Assembly (NCBI GenBank): GCA_003526375.1
Contig: DPDG01000107.1
Coordinates: 62,001 to 126,000, forward strand
DNA length: 64,000 nucleotides
Direction: 5' to 3'
From: Lentisphaeria bacterium
GTDB lineage: Bacteria > Verrucomicrobiota > Lentisphaeria > Victivallales > UBA1829
The position numbers were made by a program, and so were the translations under genes. The notes beneath the pieces are model-generated. The model was not told the DNA's origin. It did no database searches and was given only the letters and a program-made list of their open reading frames with translations. Below, piece after piece: positions 16,471-25,094 of the stretch (positions within the stretch are counted from its first letter, which is position 1; every line of letters begins with the position of its first letter).

Positions 16471-18696
16471 ATGTTGGGGAAAATTTATCTTGCCATATTG
16501 TGTTATTGCTGTATTACCGTTGCATTATCGGCTGAGACAAAGATTCTGTTTCTTGCAGGACGCAAACCGTATGATCGTAATCTTGAGGCAAAACAATTAA
16601 TTGAAAGTGTAAAAGGCTGGGGGAATGTTACTGTTTATGATAATCGTGAACTCGCTGCAATGAGTCATGATCTCGCAAATGCCGATGTCGTTATTTTCGG
16701 CAGTCTTGGAAATTTTGTTGAACCGGTATCGTTCATGCCATATGCGGAACAATGGAAACAATGGCTTGAATCAGGAAAAACAGTTATCATACTTGCGGCG
16801 GGAGAACCCAGCGCCACGAATCAGTTTTTTAAAGCTCTGGGAATATCGGGAGAATGCTTTTCAGAGCAATGCGTCATGATTGGACGGCATGATCTGAAGT
16901 CCCAGGTCAAATTCGGTAATCATGAACTTTTGCATTTGCCGTATGATGTTGCCAGTGGTTTGCATCAGAATAAATTTTACAACTGGGCACATCTGATAAC
17001 AAATGACAAATGGACACCGCTGGTTTTTTGCCCTGAAAATAAATCTCTGGCGGCAATGCGGTCTTATGGAAAAGGAATGCTTCTGGTATTTGAATATGCC
17101 GAGTTCAAATTTAAAAGCAGACTTTTAGCTGAAATCATCCAGAATACCATGATCTGGAATGCGAATAAAAATGCAGGTTTTGTCTGGAAAAGCTGGGATA
17201 TAGATATGAAAGAACATCAAAGCTCCATTTTTTTTGAAAATCTGCAAGATAGAACTCTTCGTCTTCAGGGATGCATGAGTATAAAAACAGACTCAGGAAA
17301 GCAGTATGCCGTTTCTTTTGACAGAGAAGTGGCACCGAGGGGAAAATTCAATGAGACATTGCATTTTGATTGGACTCCCGGATGCTCGGCTCAATCAACT
17401 CTTGTCATGATGAATCCTGTAAAATGGAAAGCGTCCAGAAATGTTAAAAAGACTCCGCCGATTTCATGTGAACTTCCATTCAGGAGAATCTTTAAGCATC
17501 AGGCGGCATGTTTTCCTATTCATATTGAAACAAAAATACCTGAAAAGCTGACCGGGCAGTTGACTTTCAATGCTCAGGTTGAGCCGGATGTTCCGGTGAA
17601 GATAGGAGAATTGAAAAACGGCATGCTCCATATAGACTGGTCACAGTGCCCTCCTGGTGACTATAAGCTGAAGATGGCACTTGTATATAACAATGGAAGA
17701 ATCTTCTGGGAACTGCCTGCAGAAAAGATTACTCTTGATTCTCATTTGCCATATAACCGGATTGATGAAAACGGACGGGTTGTTCGCGGTTCCAAACGGA
17801 TCTTTCCTTTGGGTTTTTATCATGTTTCATGGGATATGCCTTTGGAAGACAGAACAGAGTGGATTCGATTTTCAGCAGAAAACTCTTACAACTTGATTCA
17901 TGCTTCATGGAGTCCCCGTGAGGACATAACTTCTGTTGTGGAATTTGCCCGGCAGTCCAATATATTGCTCTTGCTGGAGGGTGCGGATGAAAAGAGATTG
18001 GCGCAATGGAGAAATGAGAAAACGATTCTTGGCTGGAGTTTGATTGATGAACCTGATCATGTATCTGCTTCCCCAGTCGAATTAAAAGAAAAATATGAAT
18101 GTTGGCGCGGTGCAGCGCCGGACCATCTTGTTTATACCGTTCTGCTTTATCCGGATAGTTCCCGGAAATATCGTGGTATTGCCGATATGGTCGGGCATGA
18201 TTATTATCCGATCATTCAGAACATCAAACATAATGTGAGCCATTTTTACGGCAGCCAGATTAAGCATCTGGCTGGACTGACCAAGGGAAGTGCGCCGATT
18301 GCCGTAATACAATGTTTCGGCTATCAGACCGGATTTGACATACCAACGCCGAGTGAGGTCAGAAATATGGTATATCAGGCTATTTTAGCTAATACTTCCG
18401 GAATTTTGTTTTACACTTGTAATGATTCTAAGTTCAATCTAAGAAAATATCCGGCTTTATTAGATTTGATGAAAAAGATTCCAATGGAGATCAAACCGCT
18501 GGAAAAATTCATTCTGAATGGAGATTTCAGCATCCTTGATACCGGAAATTCGCAGATTATTGCAGGACGTTGGGTTCTGGATGGAGAAAAATGTGAAATT
18601 CTATGCAATAAATCTTCTGCTTCGGCAGAAGGAAAGATCAATGGAAAAGCAATTCTCATGAACCCTCTTGAAATACAAATAAATTATGAACGCTGA
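16471..18696 (+). CDS. Large secreted protein with TIM-barrel glycosidase-like C-terminal half
   Basis: 741 aa with signal peptide (MLGKIYLAILCYCCITVALS). Residues 25-230 resemble a glutamine-amidotransferase-like/trehalose-utilisation fold (ADVVIFGSLGNFVEP, SGKTVIILAAGEPSATNQF). A beta-sandwich stretch follows. From about residue 430 a barrel appears, with FPLGFYHVSWDMP, ILGWSLIDEPDHVS (candidate acid/base Glu) and DMVGHDYYPI. I cannot assign a GH family. Codons are AT-rich unlike the next gene, which it overlaps by 11 bp. Likely breaks down a host or plant glycan. Confidence 0.6.
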   Translation: MLGKIYLAILCYCCITVALSAETKILFLAGRKPYDRNLEAKQLIESVKGWGNVTVYDNRELAAMSHDLANADVVIFGSLGNFVEPVSFMPYAEQWKQWLESGKTVIILAAGEPSATNQFFKALGISGECFSEQCVMIGRHDLKSQVKFGNHELLHLPYDVASGLHQNKFYNWAHLITNDKWTPLVFCPENKSLAAMRSYGKGMLLVFEYAEFKFKSRLLAEIIQNTMIWNANKNAGFVWKSWDIDMKEHQSSIFFENLQDRTLRLQGCMSIKTDSGKQYAVSFDREVAPRGKFNETLHFDWTPGCSAQSTLVMMNPVKWKASRNVKKTPPISCELPFRRIFKHQAACFPIHIETKIPEKLTGQLTFNAQVEPDVPVKIGELKNGMLHIDWSQCPPGDYKLKMALVYNNGRIFWELPAEKITLDSHLPYNRIDENGRVVRGSKRIFPLGFYHVSWDMPLEDRTEWIRFSAENSYNLIHASWSPREDITSVVEFARQSNILLLLEGADEKRLAQWRNEKTILGWSLIDEPDHVSASPVELKEKYECWRGAAPDHLVYTVLLYPDSSRKYRGIADMVGHDYYPIIQNIKHNVSHFYGSQIKHLAGLTKGSAPIAVIQCFGYQTGFDIPTPSEVRNMVYQAILANTSGILFYTCNDSKFNLRKYPALLDLMKKIPMEIKPLEKFILNGDFSILDTGNSQIIAGRWVLDGEKCEILCNKSSASAEGKINGKAILMNPLEIQINYER

Positions 18697-19906
18697 TACA
18701 CAAATTGTCGTGCCGCCTTCAGAGCTGGAGAAGCTGCGGGAAAGGGCGTATGCCGGACTGGAGCGCAACTGCGTTCCGGTATTCGGCTCCGGGGGGAAAA
18801 GAGTGTTGACGGAAGGAGGCATCTACACGGGCATCTGGCTGGAATGCGGGCCGCATGAAAGTCTGACGCTGGCGCCGTTCCTGCCGGAAGTCGCGCTGAT
18901 GAGCCACCGCATTTTTTATCTGCATCAGCGCGAGGACGGACAGTTTCCCGCCTACATTCTGGGAGACAGGGCGGGTTACAGCCAGATTCAGCAGGTTGTC
19001 CCCATTGCCGCGACCGCGTGGGAGCTTGCGCAAATGACCGGAAGCGGGAGTTTCCTGCAAGAAAGCTATGAAGCCTGTTCCCGATGGGAAAAATGGCTGG
19101 TGCGGCACCGTGACCCGCGCGGCCTGGACCTGCTGGAAGCATGGTGCGAGTATGATACCGGGCATGACAATTCGCCCCGCTGGAAAGGGGCTCCGAAACT
19201 CTGTCCCCGTGAAGAGGCGCGCAATTGTCCGGACGGCGTCATGCCGCGCCTTGCGCCGGACCTTTCCGCGACTCTTTACGGGATGCGGATCGCCCTTGCG
19301 GAAATGGCGGATGCTCTCGGACGGAAAAAGGAACAGGCGGAATACTGCGCCGCCGCAGAACGGACCCGCCGCAATATCGGGAAATATTGTTTCGATCCGG
19401 AGCGCGAATTTTATTTTGACCGGATTCCCGGTGCCGGATTTTGCGGAATCGTCGGAGACGCCGGGCTCCGTGTCCTGGGAGAGCATGTGCCGTCGCAAGT
19501 CGCCGCCGACCGGATTTTCCAGCGTTACATTCTGAATCCGGAGGCGTTCTGGACTCCTTATCCACTGCCTTCGATTGCCGCGAATGATCCGGAGTTCATG
19601 TATCCGCCATGCCTGAACTGCTGGGGCGGGGCGTCGCAGGCATTGGCGGCGTTGCGCACATTGCGGTATTTCGAATTCTACGGATATGGGAAGGAACTGC
19701 GAATCCTCATGACCCGCTGGCTTGAGGCGATCCTGCGGACGAGCGGATTCCAGCAGCAGATGGACCCGTTTACCGGAGAGTTCTCGACTTCGCCCGGATA
19801 TTCTCCCTGCATGTGCGTCGCCCTGGAATTCGGCGCGCGCCTGTCTGAACCGGAAGGCCTGTCAATGGGTGCATTCGTCCACGATGTCGCGGAACTCCTC
19901 GGGTGA
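18686..19906 (+). CDS. (alpha/alpha)6-barrel glycosidase-like protein (GH63/mannosylglycerate hydrolase type)
   Basis: 406 aa, no signal peptide, so probably cytoplasmic. EAWCEYDTGHDNSPRW matches the DNSP segment of GH63/GH37-type inverting hydrolases. Other barrel-like parts are PPCLNCWGGASQALAALRT and YGKELRILMTRWLEAILRT. It is shorter than full GH63 enzymes, so could be a compact clade like mannosylglycerate hydrolases. It overlaps the preceding secreted protein by 11 bp, so sugar released outside may be processed inside. It is markedly GC-richer than the preceding gene. Confidence 0.6.
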   Translation: MNADTQIVVPPSELEKLRERAYAGLERNCVPVFGSGGKRVLTEGGIYTGIWLECGPHESLTLAPFLPEVALMSHRIFYLHQREDGQFPAYILGDRAGYSQIQQVVPIAATAWELAQMTGSGSFLQESYEACSRWEKWLVRHRDPRGLDLLEAWCEYDTGHDNSPRWKGAPKLCPREEARNCPDGVMPRLAPDLSATLYGMRIALAEMADALGRKKEQAEYCAAAERTRRNIGKYCFDPEREFYFDRIPGAGFCGIVGDAGLRVLGEHVPSQVAADRIFQRYILNPEAFWTPYPLPSIAANDPEFMYPPCLNCWGGASQALAALRTLRYFEFYGYGKELRILMTRWLEAILRTSGFQQQMDPFTGEFSTSPGYSPCMCVALEFGARLSEPEGLSMGAFVHDVAELLG

Positions 19907-20104
19907 GACGTCATCCAGGGATTTGCCGCGCGACGAGAGCTTTTCATTGATTTTGATTGCTGTCTCCGTCATGCGCTCATGGGTTTCCTCGGAGCCGCCG
20001 ACAAGCATGAAGTTATCGCCTTTGGTGATGCGTTTGTGTCCGTCTTTGTTGTCGAGTCCGATGCCGAGCATGGCGGACTTCTGTTCCGGTGTATTGGGTC
20101 TCAT
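19862..20104 (-). CDS. Small conserved hypothetical protein
   Basis: 80 aa, MRPNTPEQKSAMLGIGLDNK at the N-terminus, then GDNFMLVGGSEETHERMTET and SPEEFRDIVDE. I recall similar short proteins in Planctomycetes and relatives but know no function. It starts 10 bp after the 20115-21353 gene ends, on the same strand, so it closes that operon. Its 3' end overlaps the convergent glycosidase-like gene by 45 bp. Confidence 0.65.
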   Translation of the reverse strand: MRPNTPEQKSAMLGIGLDNKDGHKRITKGDNFMLVGGSEETHERMTETAIKINEKLSSRGKSLDDVSPEEFRDIVDECTH

Positions 20105-20114
20105 TGCAAAATCC

Positions 20115-21353
20115 TCATACCAGTTTGCCGGAGGTCAGGTAGACCTCCTTGGCGAATCCTTCAAATTTCAATAATATTCCGCTGAATGTGATCTCTTTTC
20201 CGTTCAGGGCGCGGAGTTTCTGAAGATCCTCTTTCGGAAAACAGACGACAGCCTTGATTTTTACTTTCATGGAGTAGGTTCCCTGTTGAATGTCCATGAG
20301 CTCCAGCGTCGTTTTGACTCCGCCCTGACTGCCGAAGACAAAGTCCATGCCGAACTCGTATTCACTCTTTACGGTTCCGCTCCAGACAACATCCCTGCCT
20401 TTGACCTTTTCGAAAAGCTCCTTCTCCTTCGCCCCCGCAAACGTTGAACCGAACAAGGCTGGAATGAGGACCTCTTTCCGCAGGAGATTGTTGTCCGATA
20501 CCGGCTGCGTCTGCGGAGCGGTTTCCGCAATGACCGGTTCCGTTTCTTTCTTCTTCACCGGCTGTTCCTCCCTGAGAGGCGCATTCCTGGAAAGCGGTTC
20601 CGGTTGCGGCATCACTTTGATGTCATTCGGTGACGCCGGCGGCATCTTCCGGGACTCCGGGGGGATGGTGCTGCTCACGCCTGCCGGCTCCACATCGCAG
20701 CCGAATGCCCTGGCGAACATCAGCGCGGTATTGATCCGCGCGCAAAGCCTTTCGGGGTTCTGTTCGATTCCGTCGTAAGTCACCGTGATGGAGTTGTCAT
20801 CAATCTTGACTGTATCGTAAAGCTTCAGGCATTTCAGGAGCGCATCCCGCCGCTCCTGCGTCAGGAAACGGGTCAGAGATTTTTCCTCATAAGCGGAAAC
20901 GGCGCTGTTGATCAGGTTGTCCGGCAGGAGATTCAGAATCTTTTCCAGACGTTTCCGCCCGCTGAACTGACGGTTGAGCATTGTGAGTACTTTGTCCCTC
21001 ATTGCGAGGAACCCGATGTCGATGCTTTTGGGGAATGTGATGCGGTAGACGGTCTGATCGGGGTCCCGTTCCGTCGTGACATAGATTTCGAATCCGTTGA
21101 TTCGTCCCGCGATGGATGGATTGTCATACATCGTGGACGGGCGGATGAAAGAGAGCCCGAGGTCGCCCGCAGCCTTCATCCATGCCTCGTTGCGGGCGGA
21201 CGCATTGAACACTTTTCCCAGCCCGTCAAGCGGATTGAACGTGCCGCGGCGTGCTTTTTTTGCCGTCGTATTCACCGTCTTTGCCGCTTTGGCGATTTTG
21301 CCGAGAACACTCAATACGATGAAAATAAAAATCAGGATGAAAATCAGATGCAT
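20115..21353 (-). CDS. Membrane-anchored protein of unknown function
   Basis: 412 aa. One N-terminal membrane helix (MHLIFILIFIFIVLSVLGKI), a basic stretch, a folded region (residues about 55-215), a Pro-rich linker (about 220-295) and a C-terminal beta-rich domain (GRDVVWSGTVKSEYEFGMDF ... NGKEITFSGILLKFEG) that resembles OB-fold proteins. It lies 33 bp after folD. I do not recognise the family. Confidence 0.6.
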   Translation of the reverse strand: MHLIFILIFIFIVLSVLGKIAKAAKTVNTTAKKARRGTFNPLDGLGKVFNASARNEAWMKAAGDLGLSFIRPSTMYDNPSIAGRINGFEIYVTTERDPDQTVYRITFPKSIDIGFLAMRDKVLTMLNRQFSGRKRLEKILNLLPDNLINSAVSAYEEKSLTRFLTQERRDALLKCLKLYDTVKIDDNSITVTYDGIEQNPERLCARINTALMFARAFGCDVEPAGVSSTIPPESRKMPPASPNDIKVMPQPEPLSRNAPLREEQPVKKKETEPVIAETAPQTQPVSDNNLLRKEVLIPALFGSTFAGAKEKELFEKVKGRDVVWSGTVKSEYEFGMDFVFGSQGGVKTTLELMDIQQGTYSMKVKIKAVVCFPKEDLQKLRALNGKEITFSGILLKFEGFAKEVYLTSGKLV

Positions 21354-21386
21354 GGCACCCTCCCTCCGTTTCCGCGCGATACATTT

Positions 21387-22289
21387 TTATTTTTTGAGCG
21401 AAGCCTTGAACGCGCGGACCGCGTTCTGCATCAGCATGGCAATGGTCATAGGTCCGACGCCTCCGGGAACCGGGGTGATTTTCGAGGCTTTCGGCGCGAC
21501 TTCATCGAATGCGACATCACCGACAATCCGATAACCTTTCGGGGTATCCGGCGCCGTGACGCGGTTGATTCCGACATCGATCACCACGGCCCCTTTTTTC
21601 ACCATGTCGCCGCGGAGAAATTCCGGCTTGCCGATCGCCGCAATGATGATATCCGCTTTTTTCGTGAAGTCCGCAAGGTTTTTCGTCCGGGAGTGGCACA
21701 TCGTGACGGTCGCATCGACTCCTTTGGCGGAGAGAAGCGCCATCATCGGTTTGCCGACAATGTTGGAGCGTCCGAGAACGACTGCGTTTTTCCCGGCGGT
21801 TTCGATGCCGGAACGCTGGAGAAGCTGCATGACGCCGTACGGCGTGCAGGGCAGGAATCCGGTCAGGTCTCCGAGAAGCATTCTGCCGACATTCTGCGGA
21901 TGAAAACAGTCCACGTCTTTTTCGGGGGAGACCGCTTTGACGATTTCCGCTTCATCAATCTGCGGCGGAGGCGGAGACTGCACAAGGATTCCGTGGATGG
22001 TCGGGTTGTGGTTGAGCCTGCCGATGACTTCGAGGAGTTCCGCCTGGGTCGTTTCCTTCGGAAGCACGATCTTTTCAGAGTAGATACCGAGTTCGGCGCA
22101 TTTTTTCACTTTCGTGTTCACATAAACCTGAGACGCCGGATTGTCGCCCACGAGGACGACCGCGAGTCCGGGGACGGCTCCATACTGTTTGGCGATATTT
22201 GCAACTTCCGAAGCGGTTTCGCGGTTGACCGCTTCTGCGATGGCTTTGCCGTCGATCAGGTTTGAGCAGGATGCATCTGTTTCTTTCAT
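21387..22289 (-). CDS. folD: Methylenetetrahydrofolate dehydrogenase / methenyl-THF cyclohydrolase
   Basis: 300 aa bifunctional folate enzyme interconverting 5,10-methylene-, methenyl- and 10-formyl-THF. Diagnostic parts are SQVYVNTKVKKC (catalytic Lys60), GILVQSPPPPQI (usually QLPLP; here a run of prolines), KDVDCFHPQNVG, VVLGRSNIVGKPMMALL (NADP binding) and TPVPGGVGPMTIAMLMQNA. It is second in a four-gene minus operon (22670 to 19862). Confidence 0.96.
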   Translation of the reverse strand: MKETDASCSNLIDGKAIAEAVNRETASEVANIAKQYGAVPGLAVVLVGDNPASQVYVNTKVKKCAELGIYSEKIVLPKETTQAELLEVIGRLNHNPTIHGILVQSPPPPQIDEAEIVKAVSPEKDVDCFHPQNVGRMLLGDLTGFLPCTPYGVMQLLQRSGIETAGKNAVVLGRSNIVGKPMMALLSAKGVDATVTMCHSRTKNLADFTKKADIIIAAIGKPEFLRGDMVKKGAVVIDVGINRVTAPDTPKGYRIVGDVAFDEVAPKASKITPVPGGVGPMTIAMLMQNAVRAFKASLKK

Positions 22290-22304
22290 GGTATTTCCGC
22301 CTTG

Positions 22305-22670
22305 TTATTTTTTCCGGAGGGAGTTGATTTTGGAGTCGAGCAGTCTGAGATCGCTGTTGAGAAGGGTCATTTCCCGTTTGGAGTCCAGCTCCACGGCAAG
22401 TTCTCTGTAAAGCGCCGTGATCTGTGCATGAATCCGTTTCAGTTTCGGGTCTTTCCTGATCAGTTCGAGACGGGTTCTGTGCATTTTGAGAATCAATGCC
22501 TTCCGCTCATTGAGAAGCGTCTCCGCGGCGGACCGGTCCGCGAAGTTTTCAGGTTCAAGCCCTTTCCTGTTGATCAGCGGCTGTGCATTGCCGGCTTCGG
22601 GCTCCGGGGCGGCGGGGAGCAGCATCGGGAGCGCTGCGCAGAGGGAACAGAATAGCAGTTTTTGATACAT
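22305..22670 (-). CDS. Small secreted helical protein
   Basis: 121 aa with a signal peptide (MYQKLLFCSLCAALPMLLPA). The mature part is a long charged helix (SAAETLLNERKALILKMHRT, IHAQITALYRELAVELDSKR), probably a coiled coil, ending in SLRKK. It begins the folD operon, 15 bp ahead of folD. Function unknown. Confidence 0.6.
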   Translation of the reverse strand: MYQKLLFCSLCAALPMLLPAAPEPEAGNAQPLINRKGLEPENFADRSAAETLLNERKALILKMHRTRLELIRKDPKLKRIHAQITALYRELAVELDSKREMTLLNSDLRLLDSKINSLRKK

Positions 22671-22836
22671 GGATTGGCACCTTCTCTTGAAACATTAAAA
22701 TTTTCTTTTCTATGAAATATACGTTTTCAGATACAATATTGCAAGAGAAATGAAAATATTCCGCGCAACTATTCAAAAATCATTTTAAGATTTGCATTTC
22801 CGGAGTATATTACAAGGTTGTTTTTATCCGGAACCC

Positions 22837-22854
22837 TATAATATAATGAAGGAG
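22837..22854 (+). promoter_or_regulatory. -10 element and ribosome-binding site before the SDR gene
   Basis: TATAAT (22837-22842) has no good -35 at 17 bp. AAGGAG (22849-22854) lies where transcription would be expected to begin, so either the leader is extremely short or the true promoter is further upstream. Confidence 0.4.
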
Positions 22855-22861
22855 TGAAATC

Positions 22862-23719
22862 ATGAGTGTTCCTCTGAACATCGATCTGAAAAACAAAGTC
22901 GCCGTCGTGACTGGCGGTGGCGGCATCCTGTGCAGTTCCATGGCTGCGGCTCTGGCTGAGTGCGGCGCAAAAGTCGCAATCCTCGACCTCCGTCTTGAAA
23001 ATGCTCAAAAGGCGGCGGAGGCAATTAAGAAGAACGGCGGCGAGGCGATCGGAATCGCCGCAAACGTACTGGAAAAAGAGAGTCTGCTGGCGGCTCATCA
23101 GGCGGTGAAGGATGCATACGGTCCCTGTGATATTCTGATCAACGGCGCAGGCGGAAATCATCCGAAAGGAACAACTTCCGGCGAATTCGCCACCAAGGCG
23201 GATGCGGAAGGCTCCACCGAGGGAAAGATCTCTTTCTTTGATCTTGACCCGGCTGGCGTCGGCTTCGTCTTCAACCTGAACTTCATCGGCACGCTGCTGC
23301 CGACACAGGTTTTCGCGAGAGATATGGCGCTGAACGGACACGGCATCATCATCAATATCTCCTCCATGAACGCGTTCCGCCCGCTGACCAAGATCCCCGC
23401 ATACAGCGGGGCCAAGGCGGCGGTCAGCAACTTTACCCAGTGGCTTGCAACCCATATGTCCAAGGTCGGCATCCGCGTCAATGCGATTGCCCCGGGATTT
23501 TTCCTGACCGATCAGAACCGCACCCTTCTCACGAATGCGGACGGCTCCCTGACCGCGCGCGGAAATACGATTCTCACGCATACCCCGATGGGGCGCTTCG
23601 GCACGCCTGAGGATCTGCTCGGCACACTGCTCTGGCTCGCGGACGACAAGGCTTCCGGCTTCGTCAACGGCGCGGTGATCCCTGTGGACGGCGGATTTGC
23701 CGCATTCTCCGGAGTCTGA
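22862..23719 (+). CDS. SDR oxidoreductase, D-mannonate oxidoreductase-like
   Basis: 285 aa short-chain dehydrogenase. VVTGGGGILCSSMAAALAE is the nucleotide-binding loop, INGAGGNHP the NNAG-equivalent, ISSMNAFRP and YSGAKAAVSN the catalytic Ser and Tyr-X3-Lys, and FVNGAVIPVDGGFAAFSGV the C-terminus. The long insert with GGNHPKGTTSGEFATKAD is typical of Bacillus-type UxuB/fructuronate reductases, so conversion of fructuronate to mannonate is likely. It leads a run with hisH, hisA, an acyltransferase, aroB and dprA. Confidence 0.8.
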   Translation: MSVPLNIDLKNKVAVVTGGGGILCSSMAAALAECGAKVAILDLRLENAQKAAEAIKKNGGEAIGIAANVLEKESLLAAHQAVKDAYGPCDILINGAGGNHPKGTTSGEFATKADAEGSTEGKISFFDLDPAGVGFVFNLNFIGTLLPTQVFARDMALNGHGIIINISSMNAFRPLTKIPAYSGAKAAVSNFTQWLATHMSKVGIRVNAIAPGFFLTDQNRTLLTNADGSLTARGNTILTHTPMGRFGTPEDLLGTLLWLADDKASGFVNGAVIPVDGGFAAFSGV

Positions 23720-23723
23720 CCCG

Positions 23724-24359
23724 ATGAGTTTCATTGCCCTGATCGACTATGGAATGGGAAACCTGATGAGCGTTTCCAAGGCTTTGGAATACGTCGGCGG
23801 GAAGATCAGAGTCGTGGATACGCCTTCCGATGCGGAGGGCGCATCCGGTGTGATACTGCCGGGCGTCGGCAATTTCGGCGACGGCATGGAGCATCTGAAC
23901 CGGAGCGGTTTCGTGCCGTTCATCAGGGAGACTGTCCGCAGGAACGTGCCGTTTCTCGGAATCTGCCTCGGCATGCAGATGTTGCTGGAGTCCAGCGAGG
24001 AGGCGCCGGGAGTTCCGGGGCTTTCCATATTCCGCGGGCGTGTTCTGCGCTTCCCCGGACTCGGGGAGAAGATTCCGCAGATCGGCTGGAACTCCATCAG
24101 GTTCGATCAGGACAATCCGTTTCTGAAGGGGCTCAGACAGGACTCCTTCTTCTATTTCGTACATTCGTATTATGCTCTTCCGGATGATCCCTCCGTGACT
24201 GCCGCAAGATGCACTTATATGATTGATTTTGCGGCCGCTCTGTCAAAGGGCAATGTGTTTGCGGCACAGTTCCATCCTGAAAAGAGTCAGGACTGCGGGC
24301 TTGCCATACTCAGGAATTTTGTAACGATCTGCGGAAAGGATGTTTCGGGAACATGCTGA
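23724..24359 (+). CDS. hisH: Imidazole glycerol phosphate synthase, glutaminase subunit
   Basis: 211 aa from the ATG at 23724, which follows GGAG at 23711. Class I amidotransferase supplying ammonia to HisF in histidine synthesis. FIALIDYGMGNLMSVSKALE starts the protein; the nucleophile is in FLGICLGMQMLLESSEE, and the His/Glu pair in FAAQFHPEKSQ. hisA follows with a 7-bp overlap. hisF is not in the window. Confidence 0.95.
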   Translation: MSFIALIDYGMGNLMSVSKALEYVGGKIRVVDTPSDAEGASGVILPGVGNFGDGMEHLNRSGFVPFIRETVRRNVPFLGICLGMQMLLESSEEAPGVPGLSIFRGRVLRFPGLGEKIPQIGWNSIRFDQDNPFLKGLRQDSFFYFVHSYYALPDDPSVTAARCTYMIDFAAALSKGNVFAAQFHPEKSQDCGLAILRNFVTICGKDVSGTC

Positions 24360-25087
24360 TTATACCGGCTATCGATATGCGCGGCGGACGCTGTGTCCGT
24401 CTTTTTCAGGGAGATTATGCCAGAGAGACCGTCTACGGCGACAATCCGGCGGAACAGGCGGTCAAATGGATGAACGACGGAGCGGAAATCATTCACCTTG
24501 TGGACCTCGACGGAGCCAAGGCGGGGCATCCCGTCAATGTGGAACCGATTCGCAGGATTTGCGAAAGCGTGAACATCCCCTGCGAAATCGGCGGCGGAAT
24601 CCGTACCGAACAGGATGCGGAACTTCTTTTCAATGCCGGTGTTTCCCGCGTGATTCTCGGGACGGTCGCCTGTGAGAATCCGGAAATCGCAAAGCGTTTC
24701 ATCGAAAAATTCGGCCCGGAGAAAGTCGTGGTCGGAATCGACGCCAAGGACGGCAGGGTTGCCGTGCGCGGATGGATCGAAACGAGCAAAGTCGATGCGC
24801 TGGAGCTCGCAGTGAAAATGACGGAGCTGGGCGTAAAACGCATCATCTTCACCGATATCGCGACGGACGGCGCATTCACCGGGCCGAGCCTGAAACCGAC
24901 TGCCGCACTTTGCAGGCTGGTGCCGGACTGCAAGATCATCGCTTCGGGCGGAGTCTCCGCCGCGGAAGACGCCGCAAAGCTCAGCGCGCTGAAACTGCCG
25001 AATCTCGAAGGCGTGATTGTCGGCAAGGCGCTTTATGACGGCAGAACCACTTATCGGGAACTCGTGGAGGCCGCCGCCCGCGGATAA
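24353..25087 (+). CDS. hisA: Phosphoribosylformimino-5-aminoimidazole carboxamide ribotide isomerase
   Basis: 244 aa (beta/alpha)8 isomerase of histidine synthesis. IIPAIDMRGGRCVRLFQGDY holds the first catalytic Asp; IHLVDLDGAKAG, CEIGGGIRTEQDAELLFNAG and IIFTDIATDGAFTGPSL (second catalytic region) follow. It overlaps hisH by 7 bp. Confidence 0.95.
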   Translation: MLIIPAIDMRGGRCVRLFQGDYARETVYGDNPAEQAVKWMNDGAEIIHLVDLDGAKAGHPVNVEPIRRICESVNIPCEIGGGIRTEQDAELLFNAGVSRVILGTVACENPEIAKRFIEKFGPEKVVVGIDAKDGRVAVRGWIETSKVDALELAVKMTELGVKRIIFTDIATDGAFTGPSLKPTAALCRLVPDCKIIASGGVSAAEDAAKLSALKLPNLEGVIVGKALYDGRTTYRELVEAAARG

Positions 25088-25094
25088 ATGCACT

